DNA from: Lineus longissimus
Lineage: Eukaryota > Nemertea > Pilidiophora > Heteronemertea > Lineidae
Length of the DNA: 64,000 nucleotides
Assembly: GCF_910592395.1 (NCBI RefSeq)
Contig: NC_088311.1
Coordinates: 12,524,501-12,588,500, forward strand
Direction of reading: 5' to 3'
The notes beneath the pieces were generated by a model. It did not search any database. It saw nothing but the letters and a program-made list of their open reading frames with translations, and had not been told where the DNA came from. The position numbers and the translations under genes are program-made. Positions within the stretch are counted from its first letter, which is position 1. Every line of letters begins with the position of its first letter. Positions 46,013 to 59,356 of the stretch are shown in pieces.

Positions 46013-47392
46013 CAATGAATGAAATGGCCAATTAAAGCCATTTGACCTCTGCAACCTTGAAAATTAGGTCAGATCAATGAAACGACCAAAGGCCATTGTG
46101 CTCACCATATAGATATTTGGTGGTTAGGAATTCATCCTGGTTAAGAAACATGCTACATGTATAGTATATAGGTCAAACCAAAGTCAGTATAACATGTGAT
46201 GTATCGTTGTTTGGAGTACCTACCATAAAAATATCATCGAAAACAAGTCACTAATAAGCGAGATATTGCACTTTTTCCCTTTTTAGTTTTGGCCTCCTAG
46301 TGGCCAAGTCGAGAATCAGATCGGATCGAAATTCAGTGTCCGAGGTTACATGACATAGGGAGTCACGTGAACCAAATTTCAATTTCACAGCATTTGCAGT
46401 TAAGAAACGTGTCATAGTTACACTGAAACGGTCAATTTACACTATGTGACCTTGAAAATTTGGACAAATCAAAAACCCGTATGATATGTGATGTATCCTT
46501 GCTAGGAGAACCTACCATCAAAGTTTTATCGAAAAAACGAGTCACTCATAAGAGAGATATCACACTTTTTAGGTTTCCACTTCTGGCCCTAGTCTGTTGG
46601 CCAAGTCAAGAATCAGATCTACCGAAATTCATTGTCAGGTAACATGACAATTGACATAGGGAGTCATGTGTGCCAAATTTCAAGTTCATAGCTTTAGCGG
46701 TTAAGAAATGTGCCACAGTTACACCCAAACGCAGAATTTACACCATTTGGCCTCTGTGACCTTGAAAATTAGGTCAAATCAAAAACCCATAGCTTATGTG
46801 ATGTATCCTTGCTAAAAGTACCTACCATAGAAATTTCATCGAAAACAAGTCACTACACTTTGCAAGATATTGCACTTTTTACCTTTTTTAGTTTTGGCCC
46901 CCTGGTGGCCAAGTCAAGAATCAGATCAGACCGAAATTCAGTGTCTGCGGTTATATGACAAAGGGAGTCATGTGTACCAAATTTCAAGTTCAAAGCTTAA
47001 GCGGTTAAGAAACGTGCCATAGTTACACTCAAACAGCCAATTTACACCATTTGACCTCTGTGACCTTGAAAACTGGGTCAAAACGAAAACCCGTCTGATA
47101 TGTGATGTAGGAGTACTAGGAGTACCTACCATCAAAATTTTTATCGCAAACGGGTAAGAGAGATATCACACTTTACTAATTAGGTTTCCACTTCTGGCCC
47201 CTTGGTGGCCAAGTTAAGAATCAGATCGGACTGAAATTCATTGCCAGAGGTTGCCTGACCCGAGGGGTCTTGTGTACAAACTTTCAAGTTCATAGCCCTA
47301 GCGGTTAAGAAACGTGCCACTATTTTTTAAATAGGATACGACGACGACGGACACTGTGGTATTGTATAGACTCCCCTACGGTGAGCCAAAAA
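46013..47392 (+). mobile_element. B-type element, copy 6 (four units)
   Basis: It begins within a unit (ATGGCCAATTAAAGCCATTT), passes the internal start motif ACCAAAGGCCATTGTGCTCACC at 46083 and ends CTACGGTGAGCCAAAAA. ACCTTGAAAA marks lie at about 46050, 46449, 46762 and 47064, so the spacing is 300-315 bp except at the first. Its 5' half matches B copy 1 from 1405, so both descend from one composite subfamily. Confidence 0.85.
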
Positions 47393-48660
47393 GGGAGACA
47401 TTCAAATAACCTCACGGTATTTTGCTCTTCATGTAAACACTCTATTACACTGTGACTGTGTGCAGGTACTGTGCACAGCAAGCAAGTCTACACTATGCAC
47501 TGTGCATTACACATGTAATACATGCATACAGTGATACACACACAGCGAAACCGGAAGTGAAAATCAGCGGAAAATAGAGCTTTATTATAAAACACCACAT
47601 TCACAGTCAAAGATCATATCTATTCATATGAATGATGTGTTACATGATAAATCAACTCTAAATCGACTAATTCAGCACATATCGCGTCGGTTCGATGGCT
47701 GAATAAACATATAGCAGTGATTTCTTTGAGCCCAAAATAAACTTGTTTCGATCGCTTTGTTTACATCACGTGACTGCACTGTTCAGCCGCGAGTTTCAGC
47801 AGTGGATCTGTCACGTTTCATAAAACTTTCCTGAAAATAAGTCTTTGATAACAGATTAGTAGTAGTACGATTTTTACAGAGGACAATCTTCATAATATTT
47901 ATAATAACTAGCATATACCCGTGGCGCGGGCTGTTCGAGGTATAAAAATCGGATTGTGTGGGTGTTGGTATGTTGTGGGTTTGGTGTAAATGGGGTGCTG
48001 GTTTGTGAGTAACACTTTTTTCACGAGTGTAATACTTCTTGAAAACGGAACTATGTAACCATGTACCTGATGTACAGGCGTCCACAATGCTAAACCAATT
48101 CTCGGAAAACCAAGATGGTGCAGACTGGTGATGTACTCAATATCAGCCAGCGATTAGCGCCAGAATGGTTTAAGTTACCGGTGTGTGCGTAAATCTTGTC
48201 TCCCATTGGGAACATTCCACTGTTTTTCTGTGTAAAATGTCTCCAGTGTTGTTGTTGTTGCTAACAGTAAACTATGATGCGGCCTTACTGGAATCCCCTA
48301 CTTACTTATACTTCTAACAACAACAACAAACAACTACTGCAACTACCAACTACTGTACATGATGTGATCATGAAAACTGGACTACAAAATGCATGATATT
48401 GTCGCAATGACTTTCAAAGTACTCAAACATACCTATTAACCTCCCTTGTGTAAAACTACATCATGTCAGTTGATAATGGATGACAGTAGAGGTAAAACCA
48501 GGCTTACTAAGGTGTTCAACACTAAGTGCAACTCGTCAATTATAATAGTGATATATAGATTTTTTTGGACAACCGTATCTATCAACTTCTTTTTGAGCCA
48601 AAAAGCGAGGATTTTCTCAAAATTATGTCAAATTTTATCATCAACCCTGTCTTAAATAAA
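47393..48660. other. Unannotated stretch
   Basis: No gene recognised. The phrase AACTAGCATATACCCGTGGC at about 47907 resembles a repeat end seen in many invertebrates, but I could not pair it with another end. Confidence 0.35.
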
Positions 48661-49617
48661 ATGGCCAGGGCCATTGTGCTCACCTCATGTGGAGGAAAGA
48701 TGGATGAAGAGCATGGTATTGTGTCATGTAGTGTTAGGTTTCATGTCGGTCCAAGCAATTACAATTTCCCCAAAATGGCCAATTTACAGTACATTTGACC
48801 TCTCTGACCTTGAAAAGTAGGTCAAATCAAAAAAGACCTGGATGACACATTGAATGGTTGTTAGAATTAGATGCACCTACGATATAAAATTGGTGCCAAT
48901 TGGGCAAGTAATTAAGGAATATGTGTACTTAATGTGTACTAAATTTGTGATCAATAGTCATTGCGGTGAAGAAACGTGCCAATTTACGCCATTTGACCTC
49001 TGTGACCTTAAAAAGTAGGTCAAATTAAAAACCTGTGTGACATATACTGTATGGTGGTTAGATGTACCCATGATATCAAATTGTTGGCAATCGGGCAAGA
49101 AGTTAAGGAATAATCACATTTTTAAGGTTTTTGGATTTTGCCCAATGGTGGTCAAGTGGTGAATCATATTGGGCCGAACTTCGATCCCTGAGATCACCTG
49201 ACTATGGGGTACAAGTGTACCAAATTTAGTCATTGCAGTTTAGAAACGTGCCATAGTTACATCCTAACGGCCAATTTGCGCCATTTGACCTCTGTGACCT
49301 TGAAAAGTAGGCCAAATCAAAAACCTGGATGATATGTGATGTATCCTTGCTAGGAGTACCTACCATAAATTTTTTATTGAAAACAGATCATTAAGAAGAG
49401 ACATATCACACTTTTTATGTTTTCAGTTTTGGCCCCCTGGTGGCCAAGTCATGAACCAGACCGGACCGAAATTCAGTGTCAGAGTACCTCTGACCTAGGG
49501 GGTCATGTGTACAAAGTTTCAAGTTCATGACACTAGCGGTTAAGAAACGTGCCACAGGATACGCAGACGACGGGCACAGGGCTATTATTGTATAGACTCC
49601 CCTAAAGGTGAGACAAA
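48661..49617 (+). mobile_element. B-type element, copy 7
   Basis: Starts ATGGCCAGGGCCATTGTGCTC and a 5' unit nearly the same as copies 2 and 4, then units with a 3' half of the copy-6 type, ending CCCCTAAAGGTGAGACAAAG. It therefore looks like a recombinant of two B subfamilies. Confidence 0.85.
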
Positions 49618-49803
49618 GACCCAGTAAAAATTAATCACATTTTTTCTTACCAACAATTGGTTCGACAAATAAGCGAGGATTACTCTTAATCTGTGTTACA
49701 CCACTTTGAGCAGTGGTTTGCAGGAAAATATTGAAACCAAGCATTTTCTGAACCGTGCCCAATCATCGCAAAATTGCCGCCTAACATTATGTTAATCAGC
49801 AAA

Positions 49804-50662
49804 ATGAAGCGGCCAGGGCCGTTGTGCTCACCTGTAGACATCAGCCAACATACGCTATTTTGTGACCTTGAAAAGTAGGCTGAGGTGGGTTAGGGTTAGG
49901 GTTAGGGTTAGGCAGACACGGCAACCACTAGGGTGTTGGGGCAAGGACATGTTGTCCATGACCTTGACACAAGAGGAATTGGACTAACAACCTACACATA
50001 TACAGTAATTTAACCTTTTTTCAAATTTTCCGGCCACCTGGTGGTCAAATTTGAAAACTGACCGTGCCAAAATTTGGCATGCGCTTGGAGGACATATTGA
50101 GGTAATGTATCAAATATGAACACCCTAGATCAAATTGCTTTTGAGTTATAGCACTTGGATCTGTTTTGGGTCAGGCCCCCTGGTGGCCATATCTGAAGTT
50201 GGAACGGGCTGAAATTTGGTGCCCTGGTGAAGGTCTTCCTGTCATCCATTTTTCCAGATTTTGAAGTTGCTATGTAAAACAATGACAAAACGTGCCACAT
50301 TTTTTTGTTTTTTCCAATTTTGACCTCTGTGACCTTAAAAAGTACGTCAAATTAAAAATCTGTACTTTATGTGACGCACTATCACCAGATGAACCCACGA
50401 TAAAGGTTTTGTCATACAAGCTAGCAGCGTTTAGGAGTTATGGCCAAAACAAGGTTTTCACAAAGCGCCCCCTATATGCCAGAACAATAATAATAACAAA
50501 TCGCGCCGAATTTTGGTATACAAGTTACTGTTGCCCCAGAGACCCATACACTAAGTTTAAAGTTTCTAGATCAAGCGGTTAAGAAACGGGCCACCATTGT
50601 TTAACGGATGACAGACGACGCGCCATCGCTATAGCTCCCCTGTCCTCAAGGTGAGCCAAAAA
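49804..50662 (+). mobile_element. B-type element, copy 8 (divergent subfamily)
   Basis: Starts ATGAAGCGGCCAGGGCCGTTG, ends CTCAAGGTGAGCCAAAAA. Two landmarks (near 50031 and 50175) are only about 145 bp apart, and it contains AAAGCGCCCCCTATATGCC, a phrase otherwise found in the 43.2-kb array. It bridges the two families. Confidence 0.82.
49887..49912. repeat. Interstitial telomere-type repeat, (TTAGGG)4
   Basis: About four copies of GGTTAG/TTAGGG inside B copy 8. Too short and internal for a chromosome end. Confidence 0.9.
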
Positions 50663-50881
50663 TGACATCATCATGGTTTGAGAATTTGCCCAAAAATGGC
50701 TCGTGGCTAGCTTACTGTATTGTATCAGACATATGAGAGTGAGAATCCTACAAATAAACTGAAAATATTTTTTTGTTATTTATTGTAGCCAGGTGATAAT
50801 TGTCGGTGTAGCCCTAGCGGGGTGAGTGCAAAGGGGGAGGTCTCCCCTTGCAAGAAAATTTTCGTGTGGAGATCAAGCTTA

Positions 50882-51436
50882 GGGAGCGTCCATTAAGTAC
50901 GTACACACGAAAATGCCAACTTTGAGACCCCCCTCCCCCCTCTGTATGCACCTTGTACGCATTGCCTCATACCCCCCTCCCCCCTGTACGAGCGTACGCC
51001 TGTAGAACCTTGAATTCCCTAGCAGACGAACAGACATAGTACCTGATTTTGCTACATTGTGGCGCCACAATCGGATTGGCGTCCTATTGGCAAGTCGACT
51101 GCGCAATTTTTCTCCGACGGCGACACGCATTACCGGGAAATTAAACGGCGCTGGAAATTGCTGAAACATTGTAGTCGGGTAACATCCGAACCCAGAAGCG
51201 TATGAGTTCACACATCTTGTGAAGAACAAGTATGATTATCCAAATAAGAATAAGATAGAGGAGAAGATTATTATAATAATATTTATTTTTTATTTGTTCA
51301 AAAAATGGTTCTTGGGTTGCGTACGTACGCAAGACCATTAACCCCCCCCCCCCTCCCCCTGTACGCATAGTGTACCGATTTCATAGACCCCCCCTCCCCC
51401 CATCAGTGCGTACATACTTACTTAATGGATGCTCCC
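50882..51436. mobile_element. TIR element, 555 bp, TTA target duplication
   Basis: Ends GGGAGCGTCCATTAAGTA and TACTTACTTAATGGATGC, then TCCC, are inverted repeats with TTA outside both (50879-50881 and 51437-51439). C-runs (CCCCCCTCCCCCC) follow each terminal repeat. TTA target and G-rich ends suggest PIF/Harbinger or a relative. No transposase inside. Confidence 0.78.
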
Positions 51437-51439
51437 TTA

Positions 51440-52200
51440 TTTTGCATGCTTTCCTTTTTCCATCCAGTTCAGCTTTGCACTGCCCATAAGCAATCCTGAC
51501 AGCCTTGCAAATACGACCTTTGACAGGAGTGTATAGTTTGTCAGCTCTATGAAAATACTGCACGGCAGATTTACTTCTAGATCTGAGTTTGTATTTTACT
51601 GTCTGGATTGATACATATGTGGCTGTATTCATTTTACACTTTCTCTCATCAGTTATATCATCCATGATGTTGAAAGTGCTCTCCACAGCTGGCCCATGGA
51701 AGATACTAAGCACAGCTTTCATAACCTTTGTCAGCTCAGGGTAGAATGGTCCCTCGTAAGCGAATCAACAGCTGATAGTGTTTGTTTATAGGGAGTTTCT
51801 TAACCATGTATGAGACGCAAGTACTTTAAGTAGTCTCAACTGCTTGGAAGAATTTTGCAAGATCCCTGCCATTCGTCTTCTTTGGGAACTTCTCAACTAT
51901 AGATTGGGCATGTCCAATGTACATATCATGCCTAGGAAGATAGAGGTCAGTTTTGGTGAAGTCAAGCTTTAGAATATCCTTTATGGGTAGACCATACACC
52001 ATTTCAGGTTTACAGAAATAGGAAGGGATTTCCTAACTTATGCCTCCTGTTGACTATGTAGTTTGGGAACCATTGGCTCCTTGAGCTGAAATAGACATAT
52101 TCCTTCATCATTGCCAGAGCTGATATATCAAAATTGAGGATGAGAGGAGTTAATCTCTCCTTTTAAAGAACTTTCTCTACAATTCTCTTCTTACGACCAG
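51440..52200 (-). pseudogene. hAT-like transposase remnant, C-terminal part
   Basis: On the minus strand from about 52020: MVYGLPIKDILKLDFTKTDL, then YLPRHDMYIGHAQSIVEKF and FFQAVETT, a stop, then after a frame change the strong block FYPELTKVMKAVLSIFHGPA, VESTFNIMDDITDER and AVQYFHRADKLYTPVKGRI. The HGPAVESTFNIMDD block resembles the dimerisation end of hAT-derived proteins in invertebrate genomes. Several disruptions make it a pseudogene. The TTA element sits immediately downstream. Confidence 0.65.
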
Positions 52201-52282
52201 TGCCTTCCTGTGTGACGATTTTACAATGTTAGGGTTATTACTGATGTAAGCGGCAAGTATTGATTGGACCATTTTTGGACAT

Positions 52283-52291
52283 TTAAATAGC

Positions 52292-52322
<31 letters not shown>

Positions 52323-52325
52323 TTG
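52283..52325. repeat. (TTTA)n microsatellite
   Basis: About ten TTTA copies in a row. Confidence 0.95.
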
Positions 52326-54789
52326 TTTTACCTTGTTACCATGTGTTAAGTTTTATGTCAGTCCGTCCAGCATATTACTAGGTTCGTTCGTTGTAAATAT
52401 GAGGTAGTTAACATAATTATTCCGTCCGTAATTGCCGATGTTTCACGTTTGTTTTGTACACGTTTTCTTCGAAGCCGCCATGCGCCTCATCGCCTCTCGT
52501 GAGATGTCGTCATCAAGATGGTCACGTGATGTTGATCAAAGCAGACGGGCTGGCTGTTGTTTAGCTGTTTCCGTCACCGCTTGAGTGGTCATTGTAAATA
52601 CTCGAAGAATGTACGGAAACTTAATGTTGTGACTTACCAGACAGAAGCTAATATTGTGCTACATGTCTTATGTTAATTAGAGCCGCGTAAGGCGATTTTT
52701 ATGATTAATTGTTACTAGAATTAATAATGTTTGATGTTATCATGTGAACAAATCTGTCACTCAGCAGCGGGGGTACAACCGACGTCATGACGTCCATTGT
52801 TGACGGTTGGGAGCACGGGACGGCAGACGGGTTTCACACAGCACTGTGAACGGTCTCGCTTCTTTTCCTCTCCTCTTGAATTCCATATTAAACTAAATTT
52901 GCAACTACAGCTATATTGATGCCAGGGTAAATATTTAATTACAAGGGTGCACACTTCCTAAGGGTGAACACTTGTCCAAGACTTTCATGACAGTACTTTG
53001 GGCACACTTTCACACCGAGGACACTTGCATCAAGTAGTTAGTACGTTGCTTTGGCAGTAAATATGTGTATCAGATTAGGGAACTTTCCCGTTGATTTAAC
53101 CCCTTTACAGTTATAATGTATTATTGGTCCCTCCAGTATAGTCCCTTTTAGGACTCCTCCTTTGGTGCGCCCTTTCCCCCCAGCTCCTGTTTAGCCATAG
53201 ACTGCTCGCCAGGGAGGTATCTGAGGATATGCGAACTCAGGTGAACGTGGCCGAGTAGCACTTAAATTGAATAGTTCTGTGACTCAGACTAACTAGAGAA
53301 TAGTACAAGAATATAAAAGGCATCGCCATTGAATTAAAGTTAAGACCTCATTACTTGAATCCTCCAAGACAGTCTCCGTGACGTAACCTATAATTTATGC
53401 GAGCATTGATTGACGTCAGGACAGATAGGCACGACACTTGGTCATGTTCTTTGCTCCTAATTCCTCATGAAGTTTGCTAATCTGCTTCCTTGCAGTGTCG
53501 CTCACCTAATACCTCATCTAAGACATTCATGTACGTCCCCTGTTCAGCTTGAGACAAGAAATCATAGTTAAAACCTGTAAAAATCAAACAACCCAATGTT
53601 GCCCAGGCTGACGTCATAGCATGAGAGCCAGCGTTGGCTCACAAATCATTCAGGTATGCTGAACTTTAACCCCAATACCAAGCATATCTCTTTAAGTGCA
53701 TCTTCCAGGTCCGGTGACAAGATTGGCCTAGACCGGGCCTATTTGCATACTAAATGTAAAAGAGAACCGGCGAAACATCTATTTAAATTATCATTCAATT
53801 AGCCAGTACACACCTCTTACCACAGGGTCCGTAGTTAATCAAGTCATGACACCAGGTGCACAAAGTCTTCCAGGTAATTTCAACCTTCTTCACAGCATCC
53901 CTGATCTTTCTTGCCCTTCAACTTTTTTCCTCCCAGTGATTTTGCTGTGATATCTTCCTCAAATCAATTTGATCGGAATGTATTCTTCACTCCACCTTCC
54001 GATACTTTTAAAGAATCTCCGGCAGACACAAATCTATGGATGATGACGGACCCGCCCCGCTATCTACCGGAATGTCAAATGTATTGCGAATAACTGAAAC
54101 TGAAACCAAAACATGCGATTCCCGATCCTGCCTCGCCCGTCACGTAGTCCACCAAAAATCTCAAATTTCTCCTCTAGTTTGCTACAAAATTGGTAGCAAT
54201 AGTATATGGAAAGGCAATACTTACAATCACTGGAGACGAGCCTCTGTTGGTTACATCAACACCATAGACGCGTGTTCATTCCAAATCAGGTCACGTTACT
54301 CTATGATTCATTGATTCATTGATTCGAAGGTTATTGGCAGGCTTTTACTTGATTGGCTAAGAGATCATCTAGCAGCCACGGAGTGACGAACTATGCACGT
54401 GCGGCCTGCGCAGATGTTGTGTTTTAAATCAGTACCCTTCGTCGGGCGCGTGTTCACCGACTTTGGGGCATTATTTGGGATGAAATCCTGTGATGATCTG
54501 AGAAACTAAAGTCACTACCGGGCAAAATATAAGACCTCACCCTACCTTACCCCCTATGATTTTTATTGCTGATTTGCACAACTTTTCGGCTGTAGTAAGA
54601 CAATCTCCAATTGTCGGAAAACTCTCGAGAGTCTCATGCCTGTGTATGGACTCCCCACAGTGAAAATTATTTTACATTGTCTCCAACTGCAGGCAACCGT
54701 TGTATATATTTAATACAGTGATTTGATTGGACTCAGGGAAGATTTCTAATATATTCATTTCTTACTTAACCTTTGTGATTGATAAGTTA
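52326..54789. other. Unannotated intronic stretch
   Basis: The longest stretch without repeats in the window. A GC-richer part at 52470-52580 has CACGTGA. Short frames (for example 53911-54314) lack domain features. No transposon ends paired. Confidence 0.35.
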
Positions 54790-55738
54790 ATGAAAAGGCA
54801 AAGGGCCATTGTGCTCACCGGAATTTAGGTAACGACTTAATTGACAATGGACCTCGAAAAGTAGGTCAAATCAAAAACCTGTATAATATGTAATGTATCC
54901 TTGCTGGGAGTACCAACCATAACACTTTTATCGAATACGAATCACTAGGTTTTCACTAACAGATACAGATCAGACCAAAATTCAGTGTCAGGGGTAACCT
55001 GACCTAGGGGGTCATGTGTACAAAGTTTCAAGCCCATAGCCCGAGCAGTTACAAAACATGCCACAGTTACACTCAAACAGCCAATTTAAGCCATTTGACC
55101 TCTACGACCTTGAAAATAGGTCAAATCGAAAACCTCTATGATATGTGATGTATCCTGGCTGGGAGCACCTACCATTAAAATTTCATCAAATACAAATCGC
55201 TAATAAGTGAGATATCATACTTTTTGTGTTTTCAGTTTTGGCCCCCTGTTGGCCAAGTCAAGAATCAGATCAGACCAAAATTTGCTATCAGAGGTCATCT
55301 GACCTAGGCTAGGGGGTCATGCATAAAAACTTCCAGCTCACAGCCCTACCAGTTAAGAAACGTGCCACAATTACACTCAAACGGCAAATTTACGCCATTT
55401 AACCTCTGCGACCTTATAAAGTAGGTCAAATCAAAAACATGTATGATATGTGGTATATCCTTGCTAGGAGTACCAACCATAAAGATTTCATCAAAAACAA
55501 ATCACTAATAAGTGAGATATCACACTATTTATGTTTTCAGTTTTGGCCCCCTTGTGGCCAAATCAAGAATCAGACCGGAAATTCAGTGTCAAAGGTCATC
55601 TAATCTAGGGGGTCATGCATACAAAGTTTTGAGTCCATAGCCCTATCGGTTAAGAAACGTGCCACTGTTTTTGAAATGTGATATAACAGACGACAGACAC
55701 TGCGGTGTTGTAGACTCACCGTACCAGTGAGCCAAAAA
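54790..55738 (+). mobile_element. B-type element, copy 9
   Basis: Starts ATGAAAAGGCAAAGGGCC..GTGCTCACCGGAATTTAGG as in copy 3, ends CTCACCGTACCAGTGAGCC plus A-run. Landmarks at about 55237 and 55545, 308 bp apart. Confidence 0.87.
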
Positions 55739-56364
55739 TGAGTCATTCAAATGAACGTGGTTTGTGCCAATTCAGAAGTTAACCCTTTCAAGACTGATCT
55801 TGTAATGCGGCGAGCATGAGTGACCATGCTTTGGGCCTGATCTTGCTGCACAGTGAGCAACTGCTCCACTACATCATACTTTGTTCCGCCCGTTCTACGG
55901 GTCAGATTACAGGTTTCAGAACTACCTAAAAAAGTTCTTTGGACCAAGGGAATTGCATTGATGCTGCTCCTTTTAAAATGAGTTTTGTTGATAGCTATGT
56001 AGTACTATAACCGTATAAAAAGTACCAGCAGGCACGGAAAGAGATATCATGACACTACCTTCAGTCTTCAAAGGGTTAAGAAAGCACTATTTGCACATTT
56101 TAATTTAATTGTGATTTTCGGCTCAATCTACTTCAATACTCAATCAAATGCCATGTCATCAATCCATTTGTTCATGTACAGAAATCTGAAGAGATGAAAC
56201 ATTTCATCGTCAGACGATTTCTTGATCTTGAAAGAGACTTCTGGTGAGACATTGAGAAAATCTCTGATGCCTGTACATGAAACCTGTTTGAATGGGACCC
56301 ATGGCAAGTATAAAATGTCACTTGTACACACATATTGATGTATCCTTATATCAGCAATTCTTAC
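55739..56364. other. Intron sequence downstream of Rab exon 2
   Basis: No repeat ends or other genes recognised. It begins with the end of B copy 9 and ends at the donor of exon 2. Confidence 0.45.
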
Positions 56365-56425
56365 CATATCTGTAACTTTATTTTCTTTCCACATAATTCC
56401 ACTGTCTTTATTTTAAAATCTATAC
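56365..56425 (-). CDS. Rab10: Rab10-type small GTPase, exon 2
   Basis: A 61-nt minus-strand exon between acceptor TTTATCGTTGCAG and donor ATATG|GTAAGA. It completes a glycine codon (phase 1), encodes [19 protein letters not shown], and ends two bases into a tryptophan codon finished by exon 3. This is the beta2-beta3 strand pair after switch I. It differs from the usual Rab10 sequence, as I recall it, at one residue (Cys for Gln). KTVEL excludes Rab8 (RTIEL) and Rab13. Confidence 0.95.
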
Positions 56426-56872
56426 CTGCAACGATAAAACAGTAAAGAATATGAAAAATAGCTATGCACACATGAACTCTATTGGGAGCTCATCTATGTT
56501 ATCGGCTTCTTACCAATATAATCCTCGTTGCATTGGAATGCCTTGCAAACAGCAAAGCCGTTGATGTAACCACAAAGTAATTACTAGGCTTAAATATCAT
56601 AACAGTTCTTCTACTATTTAAGACAAGAAAGTTAGAGTTGTTACAGAATCAGGCGGGACGGATGATTACCCTTACTAAATCAAGGGATTATTTTACACCC
56701 TTGTTACTTATATTTGGCAACCGACCAATCAGCTAATTGAATTTAGGTTCCGATTGAGAAATGAAAAGGCAAGTGATTAGTAGGTACCTGAACATTTTAC
56801 AAAGGTATTTGTTTTGCAATTTGGCTTTCTTTGAAACTTAAGAGCTTCAGCCCTTGAAGAATAGGTCAAAGT

Positions 56873-58586
56873 AACAAGAGGCCCAAGGGCCTGGCGCTCA
56901 GCTGAGTTAATATCATTAATATCTTCCCGGTGTTTAGTTCATTATGCATGAAAATGGCATGCTCCATGGTATTTGATATCCTTTTGCGTTCACTACGGTA
57001 CCAATGTTTTTGGTTGACATAATTATGCCACTGTTCATTCCTCAATCCTGACCACAATTCGGGTGAAATCATCGTATGATTTACCGAAACATGAAGTTTA
57101 TGCCATGAATGAGGATACTCATTGTCATAGCCTCGTTTACAAGTACGAAGTATTTTCCCGCGAATATTCAAAACTGCTTGGCTCCTTGCCAGTTAAATAA
57201 CATGTGACTATACACAAAATAGAAAACTTTGATGGAAATTGTAAATCATTTTTTATCTATCAGGGGAAACAAGCTGATGATGATCAAATAAATCATTCAT
57301 GAGAAATCGTTTTGTTGCTGAAGCTTGCATGACGAAGTTAATGCTAAACCTTTTCTTGTGCTCTACTGCGCCACCGTAGTTTTCTATTTAGACCAGCGAT
57401 GACGTCATTTCTGGTGATTCCCTACGTTGTCCAATGAGCGCTTTTTAAAATGTGCCATTTGGTATTGTTCAGTATGCAATGTATTTTTTCAGCGCTGCCA
57501 GTTGCCGAAGAGAATGCCGTAGCTCCCTCAATTTCCAATCAATTTTTATGGGAGTGACATTATTGTATTGCTTAGAATGTCTACTTTTTACTCTTGAAAG
57601 AATCGTAGAACTAAAACATAATAGGCGAACAGAATCATGCCGATTCACTGCACAAACTGTGGGAATTCTCCACTTCAAAATACATCGGCGATGTCATCGC
57701 GAACAGAGCATGCACTTCCGATATCGTTTTCACAGAAATGTCGCCAAATATTCAAGAACTAATTTCTGAATTTAGTCCCTAAAGACCTTATGACTACCAC
57801 TGAAACGAACTAGTGATAATATCGCCTACCAGACTACTTTTTAAGCAGAAAATTGGGTACTTGAGTGTCATTGAGCTCCAAGATTATTGCACATAGCGTA
57901 AACAACATGCCGCCATTTTGTCTCCGCTTCGGTATTTCGTACGCCGCTTATAATGCACCTTCTCAATTAAAACAAACATAATAAGGCCTTACATCGTTGA
58001 TTGAATAGGAACACCACACAAAACACAATAAAGTGGGGGTACAATCGATTACGAAGCTGAAGTGAACAGTGATTTATTCCTGGAGCTACTGCTTTTGTTG
58101 TGTAGCTGCCATGTTTTGAGAACTGGCAAATAGGAGACTTCATTGATGGCTGACGTCATCGGGCGGGAATTTGAATCGGCAGAAATAATTAAAAGGCAGG
58201 TAGCGCCCTCTCCTGTTAAAATTTTGAACTTTTTCTCAATAAAATAGATTTTCAAGAATTTTATCTTAATACTAGAGCATATTTCGACTAATTCTGCTGC
58301 TCCTAGGCCGATATAGGCCAGTTTCCTTCATGCACTCTCGCTCGCAGGAAGTAGGTCGAATGGCGACAAATTTTGTTTTGAAAGTAGAGTTTGACCAGAA
58401 GTATCCAGAAATGCAAAATTGAAGTCTCTAGGTCTTACGGTTACAAAATGTGCACCATGGGTTTAACGGACGGATGGATGGATGGATGGATGGATGGATG
58501 GATGGATGGATGGATGGATGGACAGACGGACGCCACTGAACAACTTATTTGACAAGCTCGGCTGACTTAGTCAGCTGAGCTAAAAA
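56873..58586 (+). mobile_element. A-type element, copy 4
   Basis: Nearly identical end to end with 26343-28054, including the 5' GCTCAGCTGA and the 3' hairpin. It differs by scattered substitutions, a small indel near 57080 and a longer (GGAT)n tract at 58473-58520. It begins 448 bp upstream (in gene sense) of Rab exon 2, inside intron 1. Confidence 0.9.
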
Positions 58587-58769
58587 CCAGGGTGAAATGT
58601 AATGGAGACTTATAAGATACAACAACCATTTAGTCACACAAGCTACAGCCAAAGGCTTTAAAATGACAAAATATGATTTCCAAGATGGCCGCTTGCCAAA
58701 TTAAAAAAGGAAAGAAAATGTAATATACAAGTGAAAAAGGAAAAAAGAAGAATTTTTTTTTTGCCCTTA

Positions 58770-59356
58770 GGCGAGACTTTTTTTATTTGTTGGTGCTCGG
58801 ATCCGCCGACGTCCCGATGTCCGAAATAAGAAAAAAAATAAAATTTTTATATCTAGCCAGTCTCAGATCCGCCGATTCGAACATTACCGATTTTACACGT
58901 CATAAACAAAAATTTTTATTTTTTTTTGAGCTCCGACGCCCGACAGTAACTTAAAAGATCAAAAATATTTTTTTCAAAATCAGAATTCAACATGATTGAA
59001 TTAAAATTAGCTTCGTCGGATTGATCATTCGAATCGAAAGTGCGAATGCCAGACCAGCTCTGCCAGACCTAGACTGGTTCTTGTCCTTTCCTAATGCATC
59101 CACAGTAGATATTATGACGAGAACCAGTCTATTGTTATGAGTCTGGCTGCTGACTGTTCAATGCCTGAAAATGCACTACTTCTTTCAGGAAAAATTTTTA
59201 TTTTTATCCTTCCCTCCGACTTTGAGAAATCCTATCAATTTTTCGAGACCATGAAATCTTTGGAAAAAAACATTTTTTTTTGTTTTTGTTTTTCGTCCTC
59301 CTCAAAAATATATTCCTCCAAAAATCCGAGCACCAACTAATAAAAAAAGTCTCGCC
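58770..59356. mobile_element. Harbinger-type MITE, 587 bp, TTA target duplication
   Basis: Inverted ends GGCGAGACTTTTTTTATT and AATAAAAAAAGTCTCGCC continue GTTGGTGCTCGGAT on both sides (about 33 bp). TTA lies outside each end (58767-58769 and 59357-59359). T-runs and A-runs fill the interior; no transposase. Confidence 0.85.

Noticed and set aside
49887-49912. Chromosome end
   Set aside because: Only about four TTAGGG copies, internal, with elements on both sides.
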